NCBI GenBank assembly: GCA_030673205.1
Contig: DAOVJP010000001.1
Span: 1 to 26,536, forward strand
Length of the DNA: 26,536 bases
Reading direction: 5' to 3'
From: Thermoplasmata archaeon
GTDB lineage: Archaea > Thermoplasmatota > Thermoplasmata > JAGHBH01
Shown here: positions 1 through 8,402 of the stretch, in pieces
Layout: every line of letters begins with the position of its first letter
Numbering within the stretch: the first letter of the stretch is position 1
The notes under the pieces: model-generated
Told to the model about the DNA's origin: nothing
The model's input: the letters and a program-made list of their open reading frames with translations, nothing else
Database searches by the model: none
Position numbers and translations under genes: made by a program

Positions 1-646
1 ACCCACGGGGGCCAAGGTGCTGACACATTGCAACAGCACCGCCGCCGTCCGTTCGATCATCCGGGCCTATGAGCTGGGAAAGATCGATATGGCATACAAC
101 ACCGAGTCAAGGCCCAGATACCAGGGGAGGATAACAAGCCGCCAACTGGCAGAGGCCGGTGTGCCGGTGACCATGATCGTTGACTCAGCTACTCGCTTTC
201 TCATGCCCCATCTGGATATGGTCATAGTGGGGTCGGACACCATAGCGTCCAATGGGGCGGTGGTGAACAAGATAGGAACGAGCCAGGTGGCACTCTGCGC
301 CCACGAGGCCCGGGTGCCGGTGACCGTATGTGCCGAATCCTACAAGTTCTCCCCCCTCACCGTTTTCGGCGAACGGGTGGACATAGAAGAGAGAGACGTA
401 AGGGAGATAGCGGACCCAGAGGATTTTCCCGGGGTCAAGTTCTACAACCCTGTCTTCGATTTCACACCCCCCGAGTATGTGGACGCCATAGTCACAGAGT
501 TCGGGGTCATGAGCCCCTACACCGCCTACGAGCTCATCATGCGGGAGTTCTCAGACCAGGCACTTTTCACATTGGACAAAGGGAATGACAAGGAGTTGGA
601 CAAAGGGAATGACAAGGAGAATGAGGATCACAGCAAGGAGGTATAG
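1..646 (+). CDS. Ribose-1,5-bisphosphate isomerase, 3' part (partial)
   Basis: This is the C-terminal part of an eIF2B-alpha-like sugar-phosphate isomerase; the reading frame is open to the left edge, so the true start lies upstream. The family enzyme converts ribose-1,5-bisphosphate to ribulose-1,5-bisphosphate, the RuBisCO substrate in archaeal AMP degradation. The HCNS motif holds the expected catalytic cysteine (codon at 29-31), and VGSDTIASNG holds the expected aspartate (codon at 236-238), followed by the NKIGT segment. About 215 residues are visible, against roughly 320 for the family. The gene is two bases upstream of the RuBisCO gene, with AMP phosphorylase next, which separates it from translation-factor or methylthioribose-phosphate isomerase relatives. 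The hydrophilic C-terminal tail carries an exact tandem duplication of eight codons. Confidence 0.9.
   Translation, partial: PTGAKVLTHCNSTAAVRSIIRAYELGKIDMAYNTESRPRYQGRITSRQLAEAGVPVTMIVDSATRFLMPHLDMVIVGSDTIASNGAVVNKIGTSQVALCAHEARVPVTVCAESYKFSPLTVFGERVDIEERDVREIADPEDFPGVKFYNPVFDFTPPEYVDAIVTEFGVMSPYTAYELIMREFSDQALFTLDKGNDKELDKGNDKENEDHSKEV
572..619 (+). repeat. Exact 24-bp tandem duplication in coding tail
   Basis: Two identical 24-bp units (572-595 and 596-619) lie head to tail near the 3' end of the isomerase gene. They encode LDKGNDKE twice in frame, in a charged tail beyond the conserved fold. A multiple-of-three length and perfect identity suggest a recent in-frame slippage or duplication event. 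Confidence 0.95.
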
Positions 647-648
647 AT

Positions 649-1884
649 ATGTTACAACTAGAGAGATATGAAGAATATTTAGATGACTACATCTTGTGCG
701 AATACCGAGCCAAGAGCACCTTCCCATTGGACAAAGCGGCCAGAGCCATAGCGACCGAACAGTCTACGGGGACGTGGACACAGGACATAAAAGGGAAGAG
801 GGGGGATCTGACAGCCAAGGTCTTGGCCCACGAGCCGAACATCATACTCGCTTTCCCCCTGGAGGACGCCGATCTCCACATGGGAGGCATAGCACAGCTT
901 CTCAGTCTGGTGGCTGGGAACCTCTTCGGCCTGGAAGAGCTCACATCCGTGCGGTTCCAAGACATGTACGTTCCCCCTGCGGCTATCAAAGAGTTCAAGG
1001 GGCCCAAGTTCGGGGTGGAGGGACTGCACGAATGTCTAGGACAGCCCATAGAGCGGCCCCTGGTGGGGACCATAGTCAAACCCAAGATAGGACTGGACCC
1101 AAAGGCCACGGCCGAATATGTGTACCAGGGAGGAATGGGAGGGCTGACGAATTCCAAGGATGATGAGACCCTGGTGGATCAGGGCTTCTGCCCTATAATG
1201 GACCGCTGTGTAGAGGTGTCCGAGGCGCTGGACCGTGTGGAAGCGGAGACAGGGCACAAGATGATGCACGCCTTCAACATAACCGGGCGGCCGGAGAAGA
1301 TGTTGGAACTGGGGGAGCAGCTCATAGAACAGGGCGCTCGGCAGCTCATGGTGGATGTCCTGGTCGCGGGCTTCGGCAGCCTGCGCATGCTTGCCGAGGA
1401 CCCATCCATAAAGGTGCCCATTCACGTGCACCGGGCCATGCACGCCGCCATGACCAGAGATCCGAAGCATGGCATCAGCATGAGGATATTCTCGCTGCTC
1501 ACCAGGCTTGCAGGGGGCGACGCGCTCCACGTCGACACCTTCGGAGTGGGAAAGATGCACGGTAGTGCCGAAGAGGACAAGGAAAGCCAACTCGCCCTGG
1601 AATCGAAGATGGGACATTTAAAGAGACCGCTCACTGTCTGCAGCGGAGGCATGCACCCAGGGCTCGTGGTACCTCTGCTGAAGATAACCGGAAGCAGGGT
1701 CCAGTTGCAAGCCGGAGGGGGAGTGGCCGGACATCCAGAGGGGATCACCGCCGGCTCCAAGGCTATGAACCAGGCCATCGACGCATATCTGGCCGGTGTA
1801 ACTGCCGGGGAATATGCGAAGGAACACATGGAACTCGCCCTGGCACTGGAGAAATGGGGAGAGGTCAGCGGAGGAGATTATTGA
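649..1884 (+). CDS. rbcL: Form III ribulose-1,5-bisphosphate carboxylase/oxygenase
   Basis: Archaeal RuBisCO large subunit, 411 residues, fixing CO2 onto ribulose-1,5-bisphosphate to give two 3-phosphoglycerates in the AMP pathway. Visible active-site residues (spinach numbering in brackets) are E37 (60) in STGTWT, the Asn of GNLFG (123), K144 and K146 in KPK (175, 177), K170/D172/E173 in KDDE (201, 203, 204; K170 would be carbamylated), H261-R262 (294-295), H294 (327), loop-6 K302 (334) and S332 in SGG (379). All catalytic positions checked are kept, so this is not a form IV RuBisCO-like protein. Compared with the Thermococcus enzyme, the loop-6 region reads HVDTFGVGKMHG instead of HVGTAGAGKLEG, and the stretch before KDDE is divergent. 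A strong AAGGAGGT site (635-642) precedes the ATG. Confidence 0.95.
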   Translation: MLQLERYEEYLDDYILCEYRAKSTFPLDKAARAIATEQSTGTWTQDIKGKRGDLTAKVLAHEPNIILAFPLEDADLHMGGIAQLLSLVAGNLFGLEELTSVRFQDMYVPPAAIKEFKGPKFGVEGLHECLGQPIERPLVGTIVKPKIGLDPKATAEYVYQGGMGGLTNSKDDETLVDQGFCPIMDRCVEVSEALDRVEAETGHKMMHAFNITGRPEKMLELGEQLIEQGARQLMVDVLVAGFGSLRMLAEDPSIKVPIHVHRAMHAAMTRDPKHGISMRIFSLLTRLAGGDALHVDTFGVGKMHGSAEEDKESQLALESKMGHLKRPLTVCSGGMHPGLVVPLLKITGSRVQLQAGGGVAGHPEGITAGSKAMNQAIDAYLAGVTAGEYAKEHMELALALEKWGEVSGGDY

Positions 1885-1893
1885 GGTGCGACA

Positions 1894-3429
1894 ATGCTGG
1901 GAACCACATACAGGGTCAAACGCGTCGACATAGTATCGGACAGACGGACCGCCATATTGAACCAGAAAGATGCCATGGAACTGAGCCTGAGAGAACAGGA
2001 CAGGGTCAAAGTCTCCTCCGATGGAGAATGGGTCATAGCCATAGTGGAGACCACCTCCACACTAGTGGAGCCCGGAGAGATAGGACTTCTGGAGAGGTGT
2101 AGGGAGGCACTGTGCGTCGAGGAGAACAGCGAGGTCAGGCTCATGCCCGCGGAGAGACCCACCTCTGTGGAGGACATAAAGAAGAAGCTCCAGGGGAAAG
2201 AACTCTCCAAGGATGAGATAGTTGCCATCATAGATGATATAGTCAAGAGGAAACTAAGCGACATAGAGCTGTCCGCATATGTCACCAGCGTATACATCAA
2301 CGGCATGAACATGAGGGAGACTGCAGACCTCACAAGGGCTATGGTGGACACCGGAGATACCATATCCTTCGATACTGGCCCCATATACGATTTTCACAGC
2401 GTAGGGGGCGCACCGGGCAACAAGATAACCCTGCTAGTGGTGCCCATAGTGGCTGCCGGAGGACTGTTGGTCCCAAAGACCAGCAGCCGAGCCATAAGCA
2501 GCGCGTGCGGGACAGCGGATATACTGGAGGTGTTATGCCCCGTGACCCTCAAGGCCCACCAGATAAGATCGATAACGGAGAGGATAGGAGGGGTCATAGC
2601 ATGGGGAGGCGGGGTGAACATAGCTCCAGCGGATGATCTTATCATCAGGGCAGAATATCCATTGTCCATAGATCCACATCCACAACTTCTTGCCTCGGTC
2701 ATGGCCAAGAAAAAGGCCGTGGGTGCCGAACGGTTGTTGATGGACATACCCATGGGGCCGGAGACGAAGGTGCCGGATGAGAAGATAGCTAGGGGATATG
2801 CAAAGGATTTCATCTCCCTGGGGGATATGCTGGATATGCATGTGGAATGCGCTATAACCTATGGTGGACAGCCCATCGGCCGGGCCATAGGTCCAGCGGC
2901 CGAAGCCAGGGAAGCACTGGTAGCCCTGGAAGGAAAGCCGTCACCCAACAGCCTCCTCGACAAAGCCCTGGGAATGGCGGCCATACTGTTCTCCATGGAC
3001 GGCCATAGGGACCCTCTTAACTACGCGAAGGAACTCCTCTCTTCGGGAAAGGCGCTGGCCAAATTCAAGGAGATCATAGAGGCACAGGGGGGAGACCCGG
3101 ATGTCACGTCGGAGACCGTGAAGATGGGCAAATATTCGGCCCAGGTACGCGCCACCAAGGATGGTTATGTCAGTTCTGTGAGCAACCATGCCATAGTCAA
3201 GATGGTCAGGACGGCTGGCGCTCCCAAGGACAAGGGTGCTGCCCTCGTACTCGAGGTGAAAGAAGGGGATGCGGTGGACCCAGGGGACGTGCTGTTCACC
3301 CTCTACGCCGACAGCGAAAGAAAATTGGAGAAGGCCGTGGAACTATCTAGGAAGATAAAGCACCTATCCGTCGAAGGGATGATACTGGAGAGGATACCGG
3401 CCATACACGAGGTCGGTGGGAATAGGTAG
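1894..3429 (+). CDS. deoA: AMP phosphorylase
   Basis: Archaeal nucleoside-monophosphate phosphorylase of the thymidine phosphorylase family, 511 residues (family about 500). It phosphorolyses AMP, and in known enzymes CMP or UMP, to ribose-1,5-bisphosphate and free base, feeding the isomerase encoded at the window start. An N-terminal domain of about 85 residues, which thymidine phosphorylases lack, precedes the helical domain. The phosphate-binding segment HSVGGAPGNK and the family signature SSRAISSACGTADILE (about residues 197-212) are present, and the C-terminal domain runs from about residue 400. The start is nine bases after the RuBisCO stop, and GAGGTG at 1883-1888 overlaps that stop, so the two are probably co-translated. 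It is the last gene of the operon. Confidence 0.93.
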   Translation: MLGTTYRVKRVDIVSDRRTAILNQKDAMELSLREQDRVKVSSDGEWVIAIVETTSTLVEPGEIGLLERCREALCVEENSEVRLMPAERPTSVEDIKKKLQGKELSKDEIVAIIDDIVKRKLSDIELSAYVTSVYINGMNMRETADLTRAMVDTGDTISFDTGPIYDFHSVGGAPGNKITLLVVPIVAAGGLLVPKTSSRAISSACGTADILEVLCPVTLKAHQIRSITERIGGVIAWGGGVNIAPADDLIIRAEYPLSIDPHPQLLASVMAKKKAVGAERLLMDIPMGPETKVPDEKIARGYAKDFISLGDMLDMHVECAITYGGQPIGRAIGPAAEAREALVALEGKPSPNSLLDKALGMAAILFSMDGHRDPLNYAKELLSSGKALAKFKEIIEAQGGDPDVTSETVKMGKYSAQVRATKDGYVSSVSNHAIVKMVRTAGAPKDKGAALVLEVKEGDAVDPGDVLFTLYADSERKLEKAVELSRKIKHLSVEGMILERIPAIHEVGGNR

Positions 3430-3467
3430 ACATATAGACATCGAGCTATGCAGCCTGCGGGTCTGGC

Positions 3468-3492
3468 ATAGGGCCCTCCCATCCGGCCCTAT
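3468..3492. terminator. Hairpin between convergent genes
   Basis: A perfect 8-bp inverted repeat (ATAGGGCC and GGCCCTAT, 9-nt loop) sits 38 bases after the AMP phosphorylase stop and before the end of the convergent archaeosortase-like gene. No strong T-tract follows, so its role in termination is a guess based on position. Confidence 0.45.
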
Positions 3493-3527
3493 ACATCTCT
3501 CTCCAATGCCCTTTCATTCAGGTTCCC

Positions 3528-4646
3528 CTATGCCTCCTCTATATCCACTCTCGTATCCATCCTGCCACCTTCCCCTACCTCTTCTCTACCACTCACTCCC
3601 CCCACCTCTCTACCATCCACTCCCCCTTCCTCTCTCTCCCCCTGGCTCTCGCGTCCTTCTCCCTCCCCAAAGAAGTGGAAGAACACCCACCAGTATATGG
3701 CTATCCACATGATGAATAGGAAATCGCCGAGGTGCTTGTGGACGGCCATGGTGGTGTCTAGGTCCTTGTAGTACATGAGCAGGGCGAGCATCACCATGCG
3801 TAATATGTTTATGAGAAAGGCACCGAGTATGCCTATGCCTATGCCAAGGGCCTTTTTCCTTCCCGATATCTCCATGGGCCAGATGAGGGCCATCAGGATG
3901 AAACTGAACATGATCAGGCTGCGGAGGCCTGTGCACCCCCAATCCACATGGAGGCTGGCGGTCTCATTGAGGCCAAACACCGTGAAGGTGCCTGGCTGTG
4001 CCACGAGATCCTCTGGATATAGGAGGGAATTGGGAGGCAGGGCATAACCGTATTGCGTCGGCGCCCAGCCCGGGAGCGAACCTGCCCAACCGGGCATGGC
4101 ACCGCTGTGCACCGGATACCCTAGTCCACCTGGACCGGCGAGGCGGGTTATGGCGGCGACGAACCAGTCGGCTATGGAGTCGAAATAGGCCGCGGAGATC
4201 AGTTGCAGGGCCTTGAGACTGAAGCTCAGACCACCCACCAGGAGCAGAGGGAGGTATATCTTCTTGAGATTCCTGTAGCCGAAGAACAGGAGTATGATGC
4301 CCAGGGCGAGTATGGTGTAGTCTGTTTGCCCATACCCACCTCCGAATATGCCCCTTGTGCCAAGGTCGAATATGAAGCTGGAGACACAGACTCCCAGGCC
4401 CACCAGGATCTCGTCCCATTTGGGAATGGGAATGTTGTAGTAGCGGGTCTCATCCACTCTGACTATGATGATCGCCAGTAAAGCGTAGAAGAAGAGGTTG
4501 AAGAATCCCTGGTCGGAAAATCCTGGGATGAAGGCCACGAAGGAGCTCAATACCATTGCGAGATAGAAGTAGCTCAGTCTGTTCTCCCGAAACCGCCTGT
4601 ACATTTCAAGACGGGTGTCCATATCCATTCTTTCCAAATATGCCAT
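3528..4646 (-). CDS. Archaeosortase/exosortase family membrane peptidase
   Basis: Polytopic membrane protein of 372 residues with about eight hydrophobic segments. The exosortase/archaeosortase family cuts C-terminal sorting signals from exported proteins and helps attach the protein to lipid or glycan at the cell surface. The expected triad is visible: C238 in WGCTGLRS, R283 in NILRM and H303 or H305 in HKHLGD. A loop of about 50 residues before the Cys is rich in Gly, Pro and Trp. The last 45 residues are an unusual Gly/Glu/Arg-rich tail from pyrimidine-rich DNA and may be non-functional or variable. ATG at 4646 has GGAG directly against it, while Met-7 (4628) has GGAAAG at better spacing, so the start is uncertain. 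No PGF-CTERM-type substrate is encoded in the window. Confidence 0.8.
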   Translation of the reverse strand: MAYLERMDMDTRLEMYRRFRENRLSYFYLAMVLSSFVAFIPGFSDQGFFNLFFYALLAIIIVRVDETRYYNIPIPKWDEILVGLGVCVSSFIFDLGTRGIFGGGYGQTDYTILALGIILLFFGYRNLKKIYLPLLLVGGLSFSLKALQLISAAYFDSIADWFVAAITRLAGPGGLGYPVHSGAMPGWAGSLPGWAPTQYGYALPPNSLLYPEDLVAQPGTFTVFGLNETASLHVDWGCTGLRSLIMFSFILMALIWPMEISGRKKALGIGIGILGAFLINILRMVMLALLMYYKDLDTTMAVHKHLGDFLFIMWIAIYWWVFFHFFGEGEGRESQGEREEGGVDGREVGGVSGREEVGEGGRMDTRVDIEEA

Positions 4647-4745
4647 CTCCAGCGACGGACTCCACGGTAAAAGGGATCCTGGAATGAAAAAGGTTTTGCC
4701 CTATGAACAGGTATCTATTACAGATGTTCGACAGATGTCCTATGC

Positions 4746-5618
4746 CTATCCATCCCGACATCGATCTATCATCGCGGTCAGTTTGTTGTAGTTCTCATAT
4801 ATCGTCTGTTTGTCCCTGAATGAAGATGCTATCTCGGCAAGATTGCCGATGACCTTGTAAAGGCCTTCTTTCGTCGGGTCGTCAAAAGAAACAGCTGCCT
4901 TCCTGAACTGCTCCTTCACCATGAGCGTCCCCAGCTCATTATCGCCTTGGGCCTCTATGAAGCATTCTAGGACCGCATCCCGTACCTCCCTGGGGGAGAA
5001 TGAACCGTGGCAACTGGAAGTGCCCTGGGCACCCATCGGTTCCGTATGGTCTGCCATCGATACCTCCTTGCAAGAGGTCTTGGTGATCTCCCATTCACAA
5101 TGTTCATCACCTCTGCCCACGCACTTCGTGTGCTCCACGATCAGATCGGTGTTGATAGCACTGCCGACACCCGCATAGTACTGGGTGATAAACCGGCAGG
5201 ACACGGTATCCACATAGGCATCGTGTAGCTTTATGATCCCGCCACTGTCCGTAGACAATGTCTCCATGGTGCCGAAATCGTAGAATTCGGTCCAATATTT
5301 CGGCGCGTTCTTGAGCACCGCGTCGAAGGAAACGGCCCATCTGAAGAACACACCCACCACGCCTTTTCTCTTCGCGGCTTCGCGGGCTATACTGTCCAGC
5401 GTCTCCGGTCCATATATCTTCAGTATGGCCGTATTCATGATCTGAATGTGTTCTATGGGATATTTTTCCTTGAACTTTATGTCATCGATCCGGGATGGGC
5501 CATCATATCCTCCTTTTCTCATCTCGACCAATATATCTTTGAGGCCGTCCGTGCCGAGCTTCTTCTTGAGCGCCGAGATCCGTGCATGGAATACTCCGCC
5601 ATAAACATTCTTTGACAT
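4746..5618 (-). CDS. V4R-like / heme-NO-binding-like putative sensor protein
   Basis: Soluble protein of 290 residues with no clear signal peptide or membrane segment. Residues 1-180 resemble the small-molecule-binding fold shared by V4R, HNOB-like and myxobacterial DUF2378 proteins: an N-terminal helical part, then a segment ending in C166-VGRGDEH-C174-EWEI. The C-x-G-x-GD-x-x-C pattern is typical of V4R and its relatives, where cysteines can bind metal or ligand. Residues 200-288 look all-helical and could be a dimerisation or output region, but no known output domain was recognised. It stands alone, 72 bases after the HIT gene (in transcription order) and 99 bases before the archaeosortase gene. 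The upstream ribosome site (AGGT) is weak. Family placement is by motif only and the ligand is unknown. Confidence 0.55.
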   Translation of the reverse strand: MSKNVYGGVFHARISALKKKLGTDGLKDILVEMRKGGYDGPSRIDDIKFKEKYPIEHIQIMNTAILKIYGPETLDSIAREAAKRKGVVGVFFRWAVSFDAVLKNAPKYWTEFYDFGTMETLSTDSGGIIKLHDAYVDTVSCRFITQYYAGVGSAINTDLIVEHTKCVGRGDEHCEWEITKTSCKEVSMADHTEPMGAQGTSSCHGSFSPREVRDAVLECFIEAQGDNELGTLMVKEQFRKAAVSFDDPTKEGLYKVIGNLAEIASSFRDKQTIYENYNKLTAMIDRCRDG

Positions 5619-5690
5619 GGAAACCTGCCCCCAGTGGAACTAATCCATTATAAGCACTTCCCCGAAATAGTGGTGTAACAGACCATTCCT

Positions 5691-6107
5691 CTAGCCCCAT
5701 AGATCCGTTGTTGGCAGCTTCTCCTCCATTATCCGCTGCCACATCCTGGCCAATTCTTCCTCCGATGCACGCCTCGCCCTGTTCGGGTCCAACTCGTTCG
5801 GCCCGTGCACGGGAACCAGATGGATATGCAGATGCGGGATCGAAAGACCCTCGACCGCTATGGCTATTCTCTTGGCCTTCGTCGCAGCTTTCAATGGCCG
5901 CACCAACTCCTTTGCGGCCAGGAAGAGTCTGGAATACGTTTCGTCATCCAGATGAACCACGTCCTCCTGGTGGTCCTTGGTCACCAAAAGCGTGTGGCCG
6001 GGGTTGACGGGGTTTATATCCAAGAATGCAAGGAACTCTTCGTCCTCCCATAAGATGAAGCCGGGCAGTTCCCTGGTTATGATCTTGCAGAACAGACAAC
6101 CTTCCAA
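5691..6107 (-). CDS. HIT-family nucleotide hydrolase/transferase
   Basis: Small histidine-triad protein of 138 residues, the usual length for the HINT/HIT branch, which hydrolyses phosphoramidates or dinucleoside polyphosphates such as adenosine-5'-monophosphoramidate or Ap4A. The triad is H92, H94, H96 in PHLHIHLVP. The N-terminal CLFC pair (residues 4 and 7) and the NPGHTLLV segment are typical. No in-frame ATG or GTG is available before an upstream stop, so the start is TTG at 6107, preceded by a weak GGGATGTGAT site. Exact substrate cannot be read from sequence. Confidence 0.9.
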   Translation of the reverse strand: MEGCLFCKIITRELPGFILWEDEEFLAFLDINPVNPGHTLLVTKDHQEDVVHLDDETYSRLFLAAKELVRPLKAATKAKRIAIAVEGLSIPHLHIHLVPVHGPNELDPNRARRASEEELARMWQRIMEEKLPTTDLWG

Positions 6108-6154
6108 AACATCACATCCCTTTCTTCATACTCTCATGTGTCACATGCATAGGG

Positions 6155-7090
6155 CTATGGATACAATATGAACACCTCGTTGGAATCGCTTGTGAGGCCC
6201 TGCTCGTCCACCACACGTATCTTGAAATAGTATGTCTGGAGGTGGCCTGAAGGAGTTATGGAGGTGTCGGTTGTGCCCCTATCCGGTATAGTCTCTTCCA
6301 ATGTGGACGTGGAGGGTGTGAAGCCCTGTTCGGTGCTCATATGCACCTCGTATCTGTCGAAATCCATGTCGGCGTTGGGGCTCCAAAGGAGTTCTATCAC
6401 CCCTTCAAGAACATTGTAGACAGGTGGCTGCAGGATCACTGGCACAGGGGCTATATCGTCTCCCCTACCTGTCACACTCGTGCTAACCTCCTCCTCCAGG
6501 TCGAATGGGAGCGTCAATGTCTTCCATCGGAACAGGCCAAATGCCTTCACAGGGATGGTCACGTCTCCCTCTATGCGGAGGGTCGCGGTGTCCTGCGTTA
6601 TGAGTGTCAACACCGGTCCGCTCAGATCGTCCAGGTCTATGATGAGCGAGAAGAGATGGTCTTGAGTCCCCGATTTGATAGAGAATTCCCCCTTCTCCCC
6701 CTCACCAAGATAATCATCCTCCACATATATCTCATAAGCCAGGCGGTCTATGTCTATAGAGGTGAAGGTGGGGTTGTCGAACGTGAGCTCCACGGTCACG
6801 ATGAATGTGCCCACCTCCGCTCCCTGTGTGAACCCGGAGAGCGTGGTGTCCTCCAAGGATAGGGAAGAAGCGGCGTTGTATACGAACGCCATGTGCGCTA
6901 CGGAGCCTATTATCAAGAACAAGGTTATCGCTAGTTTCAACTTCAAGGAGAGACGCATCCGGCCTGTCTTCTTCTCTAGGGCGGCCAACCGTCCCTCTGT
7001 ATCATGCGAATCCTCTCCGCCCTGGTTGCTATCCACGCTGGGCGATCCGCTCTGGTTGCTGTCCGCGCTAGACAATGTCGATGTAGTCAT
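6155..7090 (-). CDS. Membrane-anchored LEA2 (WHy)-like and fibronectin III-like protein
   Basis: Predicted protein of 311 residues. A Ser/Asn/Gly-rich cytoplasmic N-terminus (1-45) is followed by one transmembrane segment (about 52-71). Residues 93-195 look like an LEA type 2/WHy domain, containing FDNPTFTSIDIDRLAYEIYV, the typical pattern of that fold. Residues 218-308 look like a fibronectin type III domain (ELLWSPNADMDFDRYEVH, then YYFKIRVVDEQG). The topology places both domains outside the cell. The start ATG (7090) lies inside the end of the glyA gene, a 23-bp overlap in another frame, with GGAAGAAGGAT directly upstream, so translation is probably coupled to glyA. A role in cell-envelope stability is possible but inferred. 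Confidence 0.7.
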   Translation of the reverse strand: MTTSTLSSADSNQSGSPSVDSNQGGEDSHDTEGRLAALEKKTGRMRLSLKLKLAITLFLIIGSVAHMAFVYNAASSLSLEDTTLSGFTQGAEVGTFIVTVELTFDNPTFTSIDIDRLAYEIYVEDDYLGEGEKGEFSIKSGTQDHLFSLIIDLDDLSGPVLTLITQDTATLRIEGDVTIPVKAFGLFRWKTLTLPFDLEEEVSTSVTGRGDDIAPVPVILQPPVYNVLEGVIELLWSPNADMDFDRYEVHMSTEQGFTPSTSTLEETIPDRGTTDTSITPSGHLQTYYFKIRVVDEQGLTSDSNEVFILYP

Positions 7091-8354
7091 ATCCTTCTTC
7101 CACTGTGAAACAATATTGGACCTTGGTGAACTGGTGCTTCAAAACCTTCACATCCTCTTTGACGCTGGCCGTGCTTTCATGATCCACTATTATTCGTTTG
7201 AGGAGTTCTGCGACCTCCGCCATCTCCCCTTCTTTCATCCCTATGCGGGTGAGCTCCTGCACTCCAAGGCGTATGCCACTTGGGTTCTGGGCGGCGTTCA
7301 CGTCATCCCATGGCAAGAGGTTCTTGTTGGCTATGATGTTCGCCTGCTCCATAGCCTCAACCAACGGGGTCCCGCCGCCATTCTTCCTCACGTCCACGGC
7401 TATTGTGTGGCTCTTCGTGAACCCTTGGTCGGGGCATAGGACCCCCATATCCCTTTCATGCATAGCCTGACCCAGTGCCTGTGCGTTCTTAACGGTCTGC
7501 GCTGCGTATTCCTTCCCAAAGGCTAGATGCTCTGCGAGGCTGATGGCCAGGGCGGCCATGGTATGCAGGTGGTGGTTGCTTGAAACGCCAGGGAATACCC
7601 CGTAGTTGAGCTTGTTCTGCATCTTCTCGTTCCTGGGATTGGCCAATAATATACCTCTCTGGGGGCCAGGAAGGGTCTTGTGAGTGGATCCGGTCATCAC
7701 TTCCACCCCCTCTCTTAACGGGTCCTGGAACTGACCGCCAGCTATGAGGCCCAACACATGGGCCGCGTCGTACCAGACATAACAACCAGTCTCCTCCAAC
7801 GCGTCCCTCAGTTCCTTTAGGGGGGCTGGGAAGAGGAACACGGACATGCCGAACAGGGCCAGCTTTGGGCTGGTTTCCCGTATGAGCTTGTCCGCCTTGT
7901 CTATATCTATGTTCATTATATCGGTATCAAAGGGATAGGTCACGCCGTTCAGACCCCTCATTCCCACGGCGCCGAACTTGGCGCTGCTTATGTGAGCCCC
8001 ATCTGCTACATTGGGGGTCATTATCGTTCCTCCTGGTTTTATGAGACCGAACAAGGTCGCCATATTGGCCACGGTGCCGGATATGGGGCGCACATCCGCC
8101 CATTCTACCTTGAAAAGCTCTTTAGCAAGGTCTATGGCCTTTCTCTCTATGTCATCCACATATATGTTGCCTTGATAGTACCTAGCTCCTGGCAATCCCT
8201 CGGCATATCTGTTATGCAGATCACTTATGAGCATCTCGCGGGCCAGGGGGCTTATCAGGTTCTCCGACGCGATCATCGGCAGGGAATCGTGAAACCACTG
8301 GGTGTGCTCCTTCGCCAACCTTCTAATATCCATGGCCTCTTTCTCGTAATCCAT
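7068..8354 (-). CDS. glyA: Serine/glycine hydroxymethyltransferase
   Basis: PLP-dependent enzyme that interconverts serine and glycine with transfer of a one-carbon unit to a folate or archaeal pterin. From the chosen ATG it has 428 residues, matching archaeal family members. Landmarks are SENLISP near the N-terminus, NRYAEGLPGARYYQG, DAAHVLGLIAGGQF (PLP-binding Asp and His) and the Schiff-base lysine K226 in TGSTHKTLPGPQRG. The frame is open to a TTG at 8435, but ATG at 8354 with GAGGTG six bases upstream matches both the family N-terminus and the ribosome site. Three-prime overlap with the LEA2/FN3 gene indicates an operon. Confidence 0.95.
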   Translation of the reverse strand: MDYEKEAMDIRRLAKEHTQWFHDSLPMIASENLISPLAREMLISDLHNRYAEGLPGARYYQGNIYVDDIERKAIDLAKELFKVEWADVRPISGTVANMATLFGLIKPGGTIMTPNVADGAHISSAKFGAVGMRGLNGVTYPFDTDIMNIDIDKADKLIRETSPKLALFGMSVFLFPAPLKELRDALEETGCYVWYDAAHVLGLIAGGQFQDPLREGVEVMTGSTHKTLPGPQRGILLANPRNEKMQNKLNYGVFPGVSSNHHLHTMAALAISLAEHLAFGKEYAAQTVKNAQALGQAMHERDMGVLCPDQGFTKSHTIAVDVRKNGGGTPLVEAMEQANIIANKNLLPWDDVNAAQNPSGIRLGVQELTRIGMKEGEMAEVAELLKRIIVDHESTASVKEDVKVLKHQFTKVQYCFTVEEGYDYIDIV

Positions 8355-8402
8355 CTCCGTCACCTCGATGAGGATGGAAAGAATAGAGCATACAAAAAGA
8401 TT

